Shown: positions 44,153 through 54,272 of the stretch, in pieces
How positions within the stretch are numbered: the stretch's first letter is position 1
How the letters are laid out: every line of letters starts with the position of its first letter
Assembly (NCBI RefSeq): GCF_000422665.1
Contig: NZ_AUGM01000001.1
Location: 117,352 to 181,351 of the forward strand
Reading direction: 5' to 3'
Length of the DNA: 64,000 nt
Source: Ferrimonas senticii DSM 18821
GTDB lineage: Bacteria; Pseudomonadota; Gammaproteobacteria; Enterobacterales; Shewanellaceae
Position numbers and translations under genes: made by a program
Notes under the pieces: generated by a model
What the model was told of the DNA's origin: nothing
The model's database searches: none
The model's input: the letters and a program-made list of their open reading frames with translations, nothing else

Positions 44153-45970
44153 TTACGCCGACTGCTCGGCTTGTTCGACCCGCGCCGCTTGCTGTTGCAA
44201 CTGATACATGGCGCGGTAGGTGCCATCGGCAATCGCCATCAGTTGCTGGTGGCTGCCGCGTTCGCTGATCTGACCGTGGCTTAGCAGCACAATCTCGTCG
44301 GCGTGGCTGATGGTACTTAACCGGTGGGCCACGGCGATGATGGTGATGTTGCCGCGCAGCTTATCCAGCGCTTGTTGCACCACCTGTTCGGTTTCCGAAT
44401 CGACGTTGGCGGTGGCTTCATCCAGCAGCAGGATTTTCGGCTGCGCCGCCAAGGCGCGAGCAATCACTAACTGCTGGCGTTGGCCGGTGGATAAGCGCAT
44501 ACCGCCTTCGCCAAGGTTGGTTTGATAGCCTTCGCTTAAGCGTTCGATGGTGTGGTGCAGGTCGGCGGCTTTGGCGGCCTGTTCCACCTGCGCTTGGCTC
44601 AAGCCACGGCCCATGTCGATGTTGTCAAATACCGAGCTGGCCAAGATAAACGGTTCTTGCGGGATCAGGCCGATGCCATCGCGCAGCGCTTGCTGGTTGT
44701 AGTGGTTGATGTCGTGGCCACCGATGCGCAGTTGTCCTTCGGCGACCGGATAGAAATCCAGCAGCAGACTCAGCAGGGTACTTTTGCCCGAGCCGGTATG
44801 ACCGACGATGGCGTAGAAGCCGCCGTCAGGCACCGTTAGATTCAGGTTTTTCAGTACCGGTGCGCCCTCGCCGTAGGCAAAGCTCAGCTGGTTGACCTTG
44901 ATGCTGCCATCCAGCATCTGCTGATGTTTTTCGCCGTAGTGCTGCTGCGGTTCATCCAGCAAGGTCGCGACTCGATCACCGGCGGCCATCGCCTGTTGAT
45001 AGAGGTTAAAGCGCTGGGTGATCTCCGCCAGTGGCTCGGTGAAGCGCCCCATGTAGTTTAAGAACGCGTACAGCACGCCAATTTCGGCAACGCCGCTGAT
45101 CACCTGCTCACCAAACACATACAGCAGCAATACCGTGACCATCACGCTCATAAACGAGATCGCCGGACGTAGCAGCAGTCCTGAGGCTTTGATGGTTTTC
45201 ATCCGCGCCAGATAGTAGCTGTCATTCAGTGCGGCAAACTTGGCACCGAAACGCGGCTGCTGGTTGGTGGCTTGCAGTACCGTCATGCCGCCGATGGACT
45301 CGGCCAAGTTGGCGTTGATGTCCGAGCGCAGGGCGCGGCTTTCGGCCACCACCTTGCCGCTGATCTTTTGATACAGGTAGATGATCAGCAGTACCGCTGG
45401 GATCAGCCCCAGCGCAATCAGCATCAGCTTGATGTCGAGGATCGCCATCGCAATCAAGATGCCGATCAGTAGCAACACGTTGCCCAGCACGTTCGACAAA
45501 AACTGCACGTACAAGTCTTTGATCGCTTCGGTGTCGTTGGTGATGCGGCTAACCAATTGGCCAGTTCTAGCGTGATCGAAGTAGCTCATCGGCAGGCGCA
45601 CCACCCGTTCAAACACCCGTCGGCGAATGTCTTGTACTGCCGATAGGGCCATCTTGGTGAAGCTGAGCGCCTGCATGTAGCGCAGTGCCGCCGAACTCAC
45701 TTGAAGCACTAAGTAGGCGATCAGCAGCAGCGCCAATGGTTGTGGATCAAGGTTGCCCGCCAGCAGGTAATCATCGATGAACACCTTGGCCAGCATGGGC
45801 CCGGCGACATCACCAATGGTCGCCAGCACCAACAGCGCCAGCGATTTATACAGCAGCGGCTTGTCGGCCAACACGTAGCTAAACAGCAGTTGGAAGGTGC
45901 TGCGCTGGCTCGATTGCTCGGCGCTTTTGGCCTGCGCGTTGGTGCCCCGTTGCTCGGTATCAGTGGTCAT
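44153..45970 (-). CDS. mdlB: ABC exporter half-transporter, MdlB type
   Basis: 605-residue fused membrane-ATPase subunit. Six transmembrane helices in the first 330 residues, then an ATPase with Walker A GHTGSGKSTL, Q-loop PQEPFILASS, signature LSTGQRQQL (a variant of LSGGQ) and Walker B ILLLDEATANVD. Probably forms a heterodimeric multidrug- or peptide-type exporter with the upstream gene, which it overlaps by 11 nt. The C-terminal tail is Gln-rich. Confidence 0.88.
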   Translation of the reverse strand: MTTDTEQRGTNAQAKSAEQSSQRSTFQLLFSYVLADKPLLYKSLALLVLATIGDVAGPMLAKVFIDDYLLAGNLDPQPLALLLIAYLVLQVSSAALRYMQALSFTKMALSAVQDIRRRVFERVVRLPMSYFDHARTGQLVSRITNDTEAIKDLYVQFLSNVLGNVLLLIGILIAMAILDIKLMLIALGLIPAVLLIIYLYQKISGKVVAESRALRSDINANLAESIGGMTVLQATNQQPRFGAKFAALNDSYYLARMKTIKASGLLLRPAISFMSVMVTVLLLYVFGEQVISGVAEIGVLYAFLNYMGRFTEPLAEITQRFNLYQQAMAAGDRVATLLDEPQQHYGEKHQQMLDGSIKVNQLSFAYGEGAPVLKNLNLTVPDGGFYAIVGHTGSGKSTLLSLLLDFYPVAEGQLRIGGHDINHYNQQALRDGIGLIPQEPFILASSVFDNIDMGRGLSQAQVEQAAKAADLHHTIERLSEGYQTNLGEGGMRLSTGQRQQLVIARALAAQPKILLLDEATANVDSETEQVVQQALDKLRGNITIIAVAHRLSTISHADEIVLLSHGQISERGSHQQLMAIADGTYRAMYQLQQQAARVEQAEQSA

Positions 45971-47690
45971 GCAGCTGCGCCTCCATCTGCTGGTATTGCC
46001 ACATGCGGGCGTACCAACCGTCTTGCTTAATCAGTTGTTGGTGGCTGCCGCGCTCGGCGACGTGACCATGGTTTAAGACGATGATCTCGTCGGCGTCCAT
46101 TAGTGACGACAGGCGGTGGCCGATGATGATCCGGCTTTGCTGGCTGTCGCGGCTGCGCAGGTGGTTAAGGATCTGCTGTTCGGTGCTGGTGTCGACCGCC
46201 GACAGCGAATCGTCCAGCAGCAAAATCGGCGCATCCATCAGCAGCGCCCGAGCGATGGCGATCCGCTGGCGTTGCCCACCTGATAGGGTGACGCCGCGTT
46301 CGCCCACTTCGGTGTCGTAGCCTTGCGGAAAGCGCAGAATGTCTTGATCGACTGCGGCCAGACGGGCGGCTTCGCAAATTTGTTCAAAGCTGGCATCGGG
46401 ACGGCCAAGGGCGATGTTGTCGCGAATGCTGGCGGAGAACAAAAACGGATCTTGCGGTACCAAGGCGTAGGCGCTGCGCAGTTGCTGCAGCTGGTAATCC
46501 GCCAGTGGGGTGCCATCAAGGGTGATGCCCGCGGTGTCGTATTGCCGTAGCAGCAGTTTCAGCAGGGTGGTTTTCCCTGAACCGGTCGGCCCGGCGATCG
46601 CCAAGGTTTTGCCGGCAGGCAGGTCGATGCTGATCTGCTCAAGGCTTGGGTGGTTATCCTCTGGGTAGCTAAAGCTGACGTTATCCAGCGCTAAGTTGCT
46701 GCCCTGACGCTCAGCGCTGCCGTTGTCGGCGACCGAATCCGGCCGTGACATCAGTTTGGTTAAGCGGTTGTTGGCGGCGCTGCCCCGTTCGATGATGTTC
46801 AGCACCCAGCCGAAGGCAAACATCGGCCAGATCAACTGCCCCAAATACATGGTGAAGCTGGTCAGCTGACCGATGGAAAGTTGATCGTTAATGATCAAGT
46901 AGCTGCCAAAGCCCAAGGTCAGCGCGGTGGCGGCGCTTAAGCTTAGGAATACCGCAGGGTCGTACATCGCTTCGCTGCGAGCCACCAAAAAGTTGCTGTG
47001 GGCGGTAGTGTCAGTGATCTTGCCAAAAGCGCGGCTTTCCACCTGCTCGCGGCCCATCGCTTTAACCAAACGAATGCCGGCAATCGCTTGCTGGGTGGTT
47101 TCGTTCAGTTTTGAGAACTTATCCAGCGAATCTTTAAAGTGGTGGTGCAGGGTGTTGGAGATCCGATAGAAGCTGTAAGCCATAAACGGGAATGGGATCA
47201 GCGCCACCAAGGTCAAGCGCCAGTCAATCACCGACAGCATCATGGTTAGGATCAGTATAAAGATCAGCAGGCCATCGAAACCGGCCAAAATGCCTTCGCC
47301 GGCGGCCATCTCGACTGCATCAACGTCGTTGGTGGCCTGTGCCATCAGATCGCCGGTGCTGTGTTGGCTGAAAAACGCCTGCCCTTGCTTGGTCAAGCGG
47401 GTAAAAAAGTGATTACGCAGGTGGCTGCCAAGGCGGTAAGAGGCGCTAAACAGCACCATCCGCCAACCAAAGCGCAGCAGATACAGCGCCAAGCCAATTC
47501 CCGCCAGCAGGTACAGATTGGTCTTATCCCAATGTTCGAGATCGGTTGCTAGCAGACCGTCGAGGGTTTGCCCCACCAGATAGGGCACCGACAGTTCCAA
47601 CAGTGCCACCGCAATCAGCATGGCGATGGCCAATAGGTAGGTAAACTTGTGGCGGCGGAAAAACCACCCAAGTTGCAGATAAAGAGACAT
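45960..47690 (-). CDS. mdlA: ABC exporter half-transporter, MdlA type
   Basis: 576 residues: six transmembrane helices followed by an ATPase with Walker A GPTGSGKTTL, signature LSGGQRQRI, Walker B ILLLDDSLSAVD. The Asp-Asp in place of Asp-Glu at Walker B is the degenerate catalytic site typical of one partner in heterodimeric exporters of this type; the second ATP site is carried by MdlB. First gene of the two-gene operon. Confidence 0.88.
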   Translation of the reverse strand: MSLYLQLGWFFRRHKFTYLLAIAMLIAVALLELSVPYLVGQTLDGLLATDLEHWDKTNLYLLAGIGLALYLLRFGWRMVLFSASYRLGSHLRNHFFTRLTKQGQAFFSQHSTGDLMAQATNDVDAVEMAAGEGILAGFDGLLIFILILTMMLSVIDWRLTLVALIPFPFMAYSFYRISNTLHHHFKDSLDKFSKLNETTQQAIAGIRLVKAMGREQVESRAFGKITDTTAHSNFLVARSEAMYDPAVFLSLSAATALTLGFGSYLIINDQLSIGQLTSFTMYLGQLIWPMFAFGWVLNIIERGSAANNRLTKLMSRPDSVADNGSAERQGSNLALDNVSFSYPEDNHPSLEQISIDLPAGKTLAIAGPTGSGKTTLLKLLLRQYDTAGITLDGTPLADYQLQQLRSAYALVPQDPFLFSASIRDNIALGRPDASFEQICEAARLAAVDQDILRFPQGYDTEVGERGVTLSGGQRQRIAIARALLMDAPILLLDDSLSAVDTSTEQQILNHLRSRDSQQSRIIIGHRLSSLMDADEIIVLNHGHVAERGSHQQLIKQDGWYARMWQYQQMEAQLHDH

Positions 47691-47998
47691 AAATTTCCTT
47701 TGCGGGGCGTTCGTTCAAGCGCCAACAAGCGCATTCAACACGCAAACGCCGAAGCTAGCAAGACTACCATAGTTGTCTTCCATTGATGGGCTGTTGTGCG
47801 CCGATAACAGCCGTTGTAATGGGCAAAACTGTTTCGCCATTGGCTTGATAATCTTGGCTTATATCACTCGCGGTAATAGCGATAAGAGGATGGCCGTTGC
47901 GGCGCTGCTGGCGAATTTAATTGCCTACTTTGATACGCGCTTTGTTACTCTGTGGCGCGAAATTCCTTTAGAACAACAGAAACGAACAGGAAACAGTG
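47691..47998. other. Divergent promoter region of mdlA and folD
   Basis: 308 bp with no gene. The AACAGGAAACAG ribosome site of folD ends it. No strong operator recognised. Confidence 0.5.
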
Positions 47999-48868
47999 AT
48001 GAGCGCGCAACTGATCGACGGCAAAGCCCTATCTCAACAACTGCTGCTGCAGATTAAGCAAGAGGTCAGCGCCTTGACCGCGCAAGGCCAAGCAGCGCCG
48101 TGTTTGGCGGTGGTGTTGGTGGGGGAAGATCCAGCCAGCCAAGTGTATGTGCGCAATAAGTTGCTGCAATGCGAGGCGGCGGGGATTGTCAGCATTGAGC
48201 GCAAAATGGACGCGAGCACCAGCCAAGCTGAGCTGCTGCAAGTGATCGACGAGCTAAACCAAGATGCCAGCGTCCACGGCATTTTGGTGCAGTTGCCGCT
48301 GCCAGCGCAGATCGATCCGCAAGCGGTGATCAACGCCATCGATGCCAGCAAAGACGTTGACGGTTTCCACCCACACAACATGGGCTTGCTGCTGGCGGGT
48401 TCCGACGAGGCGTTTATCCCGTGCACGCCGCTGGGCTGTTTGCTGATGCTGAAACACCTTGAGCTGGATCTTGCCGGTAAACATGTGGTGGTGGTCGGGC
48501 GCTCTAACATCGTCGGTAAGCCAGCGGCGCTGTTGGCACTGCAACAGCACTGCACCGTGACCATGGTGCATTCACGCTCGAACGACATTGAAGTGCTGTG
48601 CCGCCAAGCGGACATTCTGATTGTGGCGGTTGGCCGCCCTGAGATGGTCAACGCCGATTGGGTTAAGCCAGGCGCAGTAGTATTGGATGTTGGTATCAAC
48701 CGCATCGAGCGCGACGGCAAGTTCAAACTGGTGGGCGATGTTGATTTCGCCTCGGTGGCGCCGATCGCCAGCGCTATTACCCCAGTACCGGGCGGCGTCG
48801 GGCCAATGACCATCGCTTGTTTGCTGCGTAACACCTTGCAGGCGTACCAGCAGCAAAACGGCGAGTAA
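47999..48868 (+). CDS. folD: Methylenetetrahydrofolate dehydrogenase/cyclohydrolase FolD
   Basis: Bifunctional enzyme interconverting methylene-, methenyl- and formyl-tetrahydrofolate, 289 residues. The start ATGAGC is preferred over the GTG one codon earlier. Motifs are [22 protein letters not shown] and the C-terminal [12 protein letters not shown] good CAGGAAACAG ribosome site precedes the start. It ends in a strong terminator. Confidence 0.95.
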   Translation: MSAQLIDGKALSQQLLLQIKQEVSALTAQGQAAPCLAVVLVGEDPASQVYVRNKLLQCEAAGIVSIERKMDASTSQAELLQVIDELNQDASVHGILVQLPLPAQIDPQAVINAIDASKDVDGFHPHNMGLLLAGSDEAFIPCTPLGCLLMLKHLELDLAGKHVVVVGRSNIVGKPAALLALQQHCTVTMVHSRSNDIEVLCRQADILIVAVGRPEMVNADWVKPGAVVLDVGINRIERDGKFKLVGDVDFASVAPIASAITPVPGGVGPMTIACLLRNTLQAYQQQNGE

Positions 48869-48890
48869 GCGCGAACAAGTGACGAATAGC

Positions 48891-48922
48891 AAAAACGGCA
48901 CCCAACCTGGGTGCCGTTTTTT
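48891..48922 (+). terminator. Terminator between folD and convergent DUF885 gene
   Basis: Stem AAACGGCACCC / GGGTGCCGTTT with AACCT loop; A-run on one side and T-run on the other, so bidirectional. Confidence 0.9.
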
Positions 48923-48950
48923 GTGCTTGTTGCGCTGGTTATATCGCGTC

Positions 48951-50777
48951 TTAACTTTTGGCGGCCAGTTGATTCTTGCCGGCGATATAGCGTTCGACAT
49001 TACGCTCCAACAGCGACAGTGGTAGCGCGCCGTCTTTTAAGATTACATCATGGAACTCGGCCAGATCGAAGTCATCGCCCAGTGCCTGCTGGCTGCGCTC
49101 GCGCAGTTCTAAGATCTTAATCATCCCCACTTTGTAAGCGGTGGCTTGGCCGGGCATGACGATGTAACGCTCGATCTCAGAGACCACGTCGGATTGGGCC
49201 ATGCCGGTGTTGGCGGCCATGTACTCAATCGCTTGTTCGCGAGTCCAACGTTTGTGGTGGATACCGGTGTCGACCACCAATCGTACCGCCCGAAATAGCT
49301 CGCCACCTAAGCGACCGAGGTTATCCAGTGGCTCAGATTGAAAGCCCATCTCCCACGCTACTTGTTCGGCGTACAGCGCCCAGCCTTCGACGTAAGCGGT
49401 AAATGGCGACATCTTGCGAATGAACGGCAGTCCTTCCAGTTCCATGCTGATGGCAACTTGGAAGTGATGGCCGGGCACCGCTTCGTGGTAGGCGAGGGTG
49501 CGCATGCCGTATTTCGGAGTGGCTTTAATGTCCCACAGATTGGCGTAGAAACGGCCGGGGCGCGAGCCATCGAGCGCCGGTTGTTGGTAGTAGGCGCCGG
49601 GGGCGGTTTTTTCTTTGAATTCAGGAATACGCAGCACTTCGACGGTGGCTTTGGGGCGAATGTTAAAGGCGCTGTCGATGCCAGCGTCGATCTCATCGAT
49701 GATCGCCTGATAGTCGGCCAAGATCTGGGCGCGACCTTCATCGGTGTCGGGGTAGTAATGTTTGGGATCGGCGGCTAACTCTGCCATCGCGGCGGTAAAG
49801 CCCGGCTCAATATCGATGCCCTCGGCGGCCAAGATCTGCATCATCTCGGCCTGTAATCGTGCCACTTCGCTTAAGCCCAGTTGATGGATTTGGTCTGGGG
49901 TGTAATCGGTGGTGGTGAACAGTTTCAAAGATGCGGCGTAGGCGGCCTCGCCGTTAGGTAGGTGCCAGAAGCCATCATCGTTGCCCGCTTTCGGCGCTAA
50001 TTCAGTGAAATAGTCGATCAGCAGTTGATAGGCTGGATAGACCCATTGCTCGATGTTGCTGGCGGCGGTGGCCAACTGCTGCTGTTGCTCAGCCTCGGTC
50101 AGTTCGGTATCCGCCAGTTTGGTCGCCAACGAGGTGTAGAGGATGTTGTCGCTGGCTGGTGTGGCAACGAAGGCGGTCATCTCATCCAGCACTCGGTCGA
50201 TCACAAACCGCGGCGGGATGATCCCTTTCTGTTCGCGCAGGGTCAGCCCTTGCAACGCTTGGGTAAACTTGGTTTTTACCGCTTGCAGACGGGCGTTGTA
50301 GTTGTCAGCGTCCTCTGCGTCGGTGACCAAGTGCTGGGCATCCATAAAGGTCGGATAACCATTTTGCAGGCCGAACAGTTGGTTAACTGGGTAGTTGTGG
50401 TAGCGCAGCGCTTCGGTTTCGAGGGCGTAATCCAGCAGGTAGTTAGTCACATCGGCACTGAGCTGCTGATCGACCGGCAGATTGTCATACAAGCTCAGCG
50501 AGTATTTCAGATCGCGAATTTGCTGATAGAGCTTATCGGCGGACTCTGGGCTGGCATCATCCAGTTCGGCGTTATGGCCTTTAATGCCGAGGGATTCGAG
50601 AAAGCCCAAGGAGGTGAGGGTTTCTGGACTTTGCATGCCGACTTTAATCAGTTCGCGATCCAGCAGCGAGCGTAAAAATACCGGTTTATCGGCGTACCAT
50701 TCGTGGGCGGCAAATCCGCCGGCGGCGACGGTAACCGTCAGCAGTGAGCCACCAACTATTTTCAACAGCTTTTTCAT
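48951..50777 (-). CDS. Exported DUF885-family peptidase-like protein
   Basis: About 608 residues from MKKLLKIVGGSLLTVTVAAGGFAAHEWYAD, a signal peptide or membrane anchor. A start seven codons upstream is also possible. The HEAVPGHHFQ motif near residue 420 is the HExxH-like signature of DUF885, a family of putative zinc carboxypeptidases. Further conserved blocks are YVEGWALYAEQ and GQATAYKVGMIKILELRERS. Probable cell-envelope peptidase; substrate unknown. Confidence 0.87.
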   Translation of the reverse strand: MKKLLKIVGGSLLTVTVAAGGFAAHEWYADKPVFLRSLLDRELIKVGMQSPETLTSLGFLESLGIKGHNAELDDASPESADKLYQQIRDLKYSLSLYDNLPVDQQLSADVTNYLLDYALETEALRYHNYPVNQLFGLQNGYPTFMDAQHLVTDAEDADNYNARLQAVKTKFTQALQGLTLREQKGIIPPRFVIDRVLDEMTAFVATPASDNILYTSLATKLADTELTEAEQQQQLATAASNIEQWVYPAYQLLIDYFTELAPKAGNDDGFWHLPNGEAAYAASLKLFTTTDYTPDQIHQLGLSEVARLQAEMMQILAAEGIDIEPGFTAAMAELAADPKHYYPDTDEGRAQILADYQAIIDEIDAGIDSAFNIRPKATVEVLRIPEFKEKTAPGAYYQQPALDGSRPGRFYANLWDIKATPKYGMRTLAYHEAVPGHHFQVAISMELEGLPFIRKMSPFTAYVEGWALYAEQVAWEMGFQSEPLDNLGRLGGELFRAVRLVVDTGIHHKRWTREQAIEYMAANTGMAQSDVVSEIERYIVMPGQATAYKVGMIKILELRERSQQALGDDFDLAEFHDVILKDGALPLSLLERNVERYIAGKNQLAAKS

Positions 50778-50902
50778 TCCTTTGTTCCTGTTGTTCATCG
50801 AGTTGTCGCTAACCTACGGCATGTAAATTGTTGCCTCAAATAAAATCACAGCCGGAAGTGGTTTGAAGGGCATTGTTTTGTAAGGAAGTTTTGTAAGGAA
50901 AT

Positions 50903-50928
50903 AAAAAAGCACGGCCGAGGCCGTGCTT
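50903..50928 (-). terminator. Terminator of the CNNM operon
   Basis: AAGCACGGCC / GGCCGTGCTT stem followed by six T on the minus strand. Confidence 0.88.
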
Positions 50929-50958
50929 GTGAGGATTAAGCGGTATTTGCGTCAGCGG

Positions 50959-51987
50959 TTAGCTTGCGGTTGCCGCTTTAACGCTGCTTGGCAATACCCG
51001 TTTGAGGATATCGGCCAAGGTCACGATGCCGATCATCTGCCCGTTTTTGCGTACCACTGCCAGCTGCACGCTGGCTTCGCGCATCCGTGCCATCGCTTCA
51101 TACACTGGAGTATTAGCGTTAAGCACAAAGGCTTTGCGGGCGATCTCTTGCGCTGGGCGCTCGGCTGGCTCCAGCAGGGTGTCACGTACGTGTACCACCA
51201 GTGGCTTAAGACCTTTCTTACCAGACACCAGAATCCGCATGTGACCGGATGCCATCGCTTTGGCGCGAACTTCGGCGACGGTGGCGTTTTTGTCGACGTG
51301 GGCCATCACCTGATCTTCAGTGACCAGCGATTCCACTGGGATCGAGCTGAGATCGATCAGGCCAGAGAGCTGGCGTTGGGTCTCGGTGTTAAGCGTACCG
51401 GTTTGGCCTGAATGCTCTACCAACTGACGAATGGTGTTGATGTCGCGACCACCCACAGCGGCACTGTCGACCGGTTCGACGCCTGACGCGCGTACCAGTC
51501 GGTTGGCCACGTGGTTTACGCCGTTCAGCAGCGGTCGCAGCGGCCAGACAAAGGCGCGCGCTGAAATGCCGATCGCCAATGCAGAGCGTTCAGGGTGTGC
51601 AATCGCCCACGATTTTGGCGCCATCTCACCGACCACCAAGTGCAGGAAGGTTACGATGAACAGCGCCAAACCGAAGGCAGCACCGTCAGCCAGCCACTCT
51701 GGTAGCCCCATGCCCAGCAGCACCGGACCTAAGAATTGATCGACCGCCGGTTTGGTAATGGCACCCAAGGCAAAGGTACAGAAGGTGATCCCCAATTGGG
51801 CACCGGCCAACATCATGGTCAGATCGTTCATGCCACGCAGGGCGGCGCGAGCCGAGGCACTTTCCAGCGCCAGCTCTTCCAAGCGGTGACGGCGAGCACC
51901 CAGTAGGGCGAACTCAATGATCACAAAGAAACCACTGAGGACAATCAGGGCGATGGTCACTAAGGTGACGATGATTGGATCGTTCAT
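50959..51987 (-). CDS. CNNM/CBS-domain membrane protein (downstream copy)
   Basis: 342 residues with an N-terminal CNNM transmembrane domain (IEFALLGARRHRLEELALES, MLAGAQLGITFCTF, VVGEMAPKSWAIAHPE) and two CBS repeats. It lacks the C-terminal CorC_HlyC domain of the longer partner. The family includes CorB-type Mg/Co transport-related proteins. Its start overlaps the stop of the longer paralogue by 4 nt; the pair probably works as a heteromer. Confidence 0.87.
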   Translation of the reverse strand: MNDPIIVTLVTIALIVLSGFFVIIEFALLGARRHRLEELALESASARAALRGMNDLTMMLAGAQLGITFCTFALGAITKPAVDQFLGPVLLGMGLPEWLADGAAFGLALFIVTFLHLVVGEMAPKSWAIAHPERSALAIGISARAFVWPLRPLLNGVNHVANRLVRASGVEPVDSAAVGGRDINTIRQLVEHSGQTGTLNTETQRQLSGLIDLSSIPVESLVTEDQVMAHVDKNATVAEVRAKAMASGHMRILVSGKKGLKPLVVHVRDTLLEPAERPAQEIARKAFVLNANTPVYEAMARMREASVQLAVVRKNGQMIGIVTLADILKRVLPSSVKAATAS

Positions 51988-53360
51988 TGTTCACCCTCCG
52001 GCATTGGTTGCTCCAGCAGTTTAACGCGTACCTCGGTTGGTACATGGCGCTCGATGCGCAAAACGTTTACCTCAAGTTGACGCAGCATTGGCTCGCCAGC
52101 GGCCAGCTCAGATGGGTCGATTGGCAGAGTGATGGTTACGGTATCGCCTTCGGCAGGCAGGGCGCCAAGTTCGGCGATAAGCAGACCGGCGATGGTTTCA
52201 ACGTCGCCTTCCGGCAGATCGTAATCGATGGCGCGAGTAACTTCGTCCAAGTGAACGTCGCCGTCCATTAACCAGGTGTTGTTGCCTTCAAAGGTGACCG
52301 CGTCGCCTTGATCGGCGTCGTGTTCATCGGTGATTTCGCCAACAATTTCCATCGCCAGATCTTCAATCGACAGTACCCCAGCGAAGCCGCCGTATTCGTC
52401 GATAACACAGGCGAGTTGACCGGTGGAGGTTTCTAACTGCTTTAATGCCTCCGGCAGGCGCATTAGAGTCGGCAGTACCGTGGCCGGACGCATTACCGAA
52501 GCAACGGTGCCATCGTGATTGCCATCTTCCATGCGCGCCAGTACGTCAGCCAGATGCACTACGCCAACTGGGGCATCGTCATCGTTCACTACTGGGTAGC
52601 GGGTGTGGGCTTTGGCCATCTGCGCCAGCAGATCAGTCAGGGTGGTTTCTGGTTCAACCCAATCCACCTGTGAACGTGGCACCATCGCGTGTTCGACGTC
52701 GCGCTCTGGGAAGTCGAGGATCCGATCCATGATCAGCGACAGCTCTACTGGGATGTCGCCGCTGTCGCGGGAGTTGGCGATGATGTGGTGCAGATCTTCT
52801 TCTGAAGCGCTGACGTCCAGATCGTGGACCGGCTCAATGCGCACTGCCCGCAACAGCAGGTTAGCGGCTTTGTCGAAGAAGCTGATGATCCAGCCAAACA
52901 CCGACATGTAGATCAAGGTCGAACGAGCCAACAGACGCGCCATCGGTTCGGAGTTGGCGATGGCCAAGTTCTTTGGATAAAGCTCACCAAAGACCATCTG
53001 CACCAACATCGCGAATACCAGCGTGACGATGGTACCGATAGCGGTACCAGCTTCTAAGGTAAAGCCGAAGTTTTGCAGCAGTTCGCCCATCGCTTTACCC
53101 ACCAGTGGTTCAGCAACGAAACCCAGTACCAGACCGGTTACGGTGATCCCGAGCTGGGCGCCAGAGAGCATAAAGCTGGTGCGTTTGGTAACGGCGAGTG
53201 CCCGTTGGGCGGCTTTGTCACCGCTGTCAGCCAGAGCAGCTAAGCGGGCGCGATCGACCGCCATATAGGCGAATTCTTGGGCAACGAAATAACCGTTAGC
53301 GGCGATAATTGCCAGAATGATCGACAGGCCTAAAAGAAGTGTCAGGAGGGGTTCAATCAT
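51984..53360 (-). CDS. CNNM/CBS/CorC_HlyC-domain membrane protein (upstream copy)
   Basis: 458 residues: a four-helix CNNM domain (FVAQEFAYMAVDRARLAAL, MLSGAQLGITVTG, FGELYPKNLAIAN), two CBS domains with PVVNDDDAPVGVVHLADVL, and the C-terminal CorC_HlyC domain (TWLMDGDVHLDEVTRAI). These proteins are annotated as hemolysin-like but are more likely Mg2+/divalent transport-related. Co-transcribed with the shorter paralogue. Confidence 0.88.
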   Translation of the reverse strand: MIEPLLTLLLGLSIILAIIAANGYFVAQEFAYMAVDRARLAALADSGDKAAQRALAVTKRTSFMLSGAQLGITVTGLVLGFVAEPLVGKAMGELLQNFGFTLEAGTAIGTIVTLVFAMLVQMVFGELYPKNLAIANSEPMARLLARSTLIYMSVFGWIISFFDKAANLLLRAVRIEPVHDLDVSASEEDLHHIIANSRDSGDIPVELSLIMDRILDFPERDVEHAMVPRSQVDWVEPETTLTDLLAQMAKAHTRYPVVNDDDAPVGVVHLADVLARMEDGNHDGTVASVMRPATVLPTLMRLPEALKQLETSTGQLACVIDEYGGFAGVLSIEDLAMEIVGEITDEHDADQGDAVTFEGNNTWLMDGDVHLDEVTRAIDYDLPEGDVETIAGLLIAELGALPAEGDTVTITLPIDPSELAAGEPMLRQLEVNVLRIERHVPTEVRVKLLEQPMPEGEQ

Positions 53361-53640
53361 GGTAGCCGCCTCGTAGTTGGGAGAAAGAGGTCAACAAGCT
53401 ACACATTCGATCGGGGTTGGGGTCCACTGGGTTTTCCTAAGTTAAAACAGGCTCGACAGTATATTTGCCCGACAGTGTTGTGGTCTAGCTTTGGTTAAGT
53501 TTATCGACAGCTACGGTCTAGAACTATGTCAGTTTTGACACATCTTCGCTGCTTTCGCGCAAAATCAACTTACAAATCACGGTTGCTAACCGTCGTAACA
53601 CCATGATTAGTTGCTGTTATTGGAGTCGAAAGGAGACGCA
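53361..53640. other. Intergenic region before two small membrane genes
   Basis: 280 bp with no gene; contains promoter DNA for the divergent units. GAAAGGAG lies just before the first ATG. Confidence 0.5.
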
Positions 53641-53907
53641 ATGGAAGAGGTAATCGGCGCAGGATTACTAAAGCTGATAAGGACCATCGGACGCTATTTA
53701 GGTTACCTGGTGATTGAAGTGATATTCGACACCGTCTGTTACTGCATCGGTTGGGGGCTGGTGCGGTTGCTAACGTTTGGCCGCTACCCACGACGGCCAC
53801 TAAGGGATCTCCACCATAGCAGCGTTGCCGCCGATCTGGCGCTATCGCTTATTGGCGCCTTGACGTTGGTGCTGGCAGTGAGCGCAATCGCGCATTTTGG
53901 AGGCTAG
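53641..53907 (+). CDS. Small membrane protein (88 aa)
   Basis: Starts MEEVIGAGLLKLIRTIGRYLGY after GAAAGGAGACGC; the in-frame ATG ten codons earlier has no ribosome site. Two hydrophobic segments (YLVIEVIFDTVCYCIGWGLVRLL and LALSLIGALTLVLAVSAIAHF) flank a basic loop. The family is not recognised. The next small gene follows within 10 nt, so the two form a unit. Confidence 0.78.
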   Translation: MEEVIGAGLLKLIRTIGRYLGYLVIEVIFDTVCYCIGWGLVRLLTFGRYPRRPLRDLHHSSVAADLALSLIGALTLVLAVSAIAHFGG

Positions 53908-53914
53908 GGCGCCG

Positions 53915-54223
53915 ATGAAGTTGTTGCGACTAACGTTACTGACGCTGCTAATTCTGGCATTGCTGCTGGTGGCAAGCATCATCAGTTTTAGCATCGGCAT
54001 GGCGCAATTTGAATCAGCACAGCCCCAGTTTTCTTGGTTGCAGTGGGGCTGTGACGCAGTCGTTGGGTTGTTAACTTGGCCAACGCGATGGTTGTGGACC
54101 CCGTGGGCGTCGACGCACCTACCGAACAGCTTTGAATGGTTACTGTTGCTGGTTAACTGCGGCTTGTGGGCGCTGCTGATTAACTGCGCTGCCCATTGGG
54201 TGACTCGTGGTGCCAGTCGTTGA
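53915..54223 (+). CDS. Small membrane protein (102 aa)
   Basis: From MKLLRLTLLTLLILALLLVASIISFSIG; strongly hydrophobic N-terminal helix and a second helix WLLLLVNCGLWALLINCAAHW near the C terminus, with a Trp-rich stretch between (TWPTRWLWTPWAS). Unknown function. Ends in a short hairpin. Confidence 0.78.
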   Translation: MKLLRLTLLTLLILALLLVASIISFSIGMAQFESAQPQFSWLQWGCDAVVGLLTWPTRWLWTPWASTHLPNSFEWLLLLVNCGLWALLINCAAHWVTRGASR

Positions 54224-54242
54224 CCGTTGAGCATAGAGAAAC

Positions 54243-54264
54243 AAGGCGACCTTATGGTCGCCTT
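54243..54264. terminator. Hairpin between convergent genes
   Basis: Perfect AAGGCGACC / GGTCGCCTT stem with TTAT loop; T-run short (TTATC), so weak. Confidence 0.6.
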
Positions 54265-54272
54265 ATCATCGG

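Noticed and set aside
47773-48057. 94-residue ORF before folD
   Set aside because: It overlaps the folD ribosome site and start and has no family resemblance; its second half is out-of-frame folD sequence.
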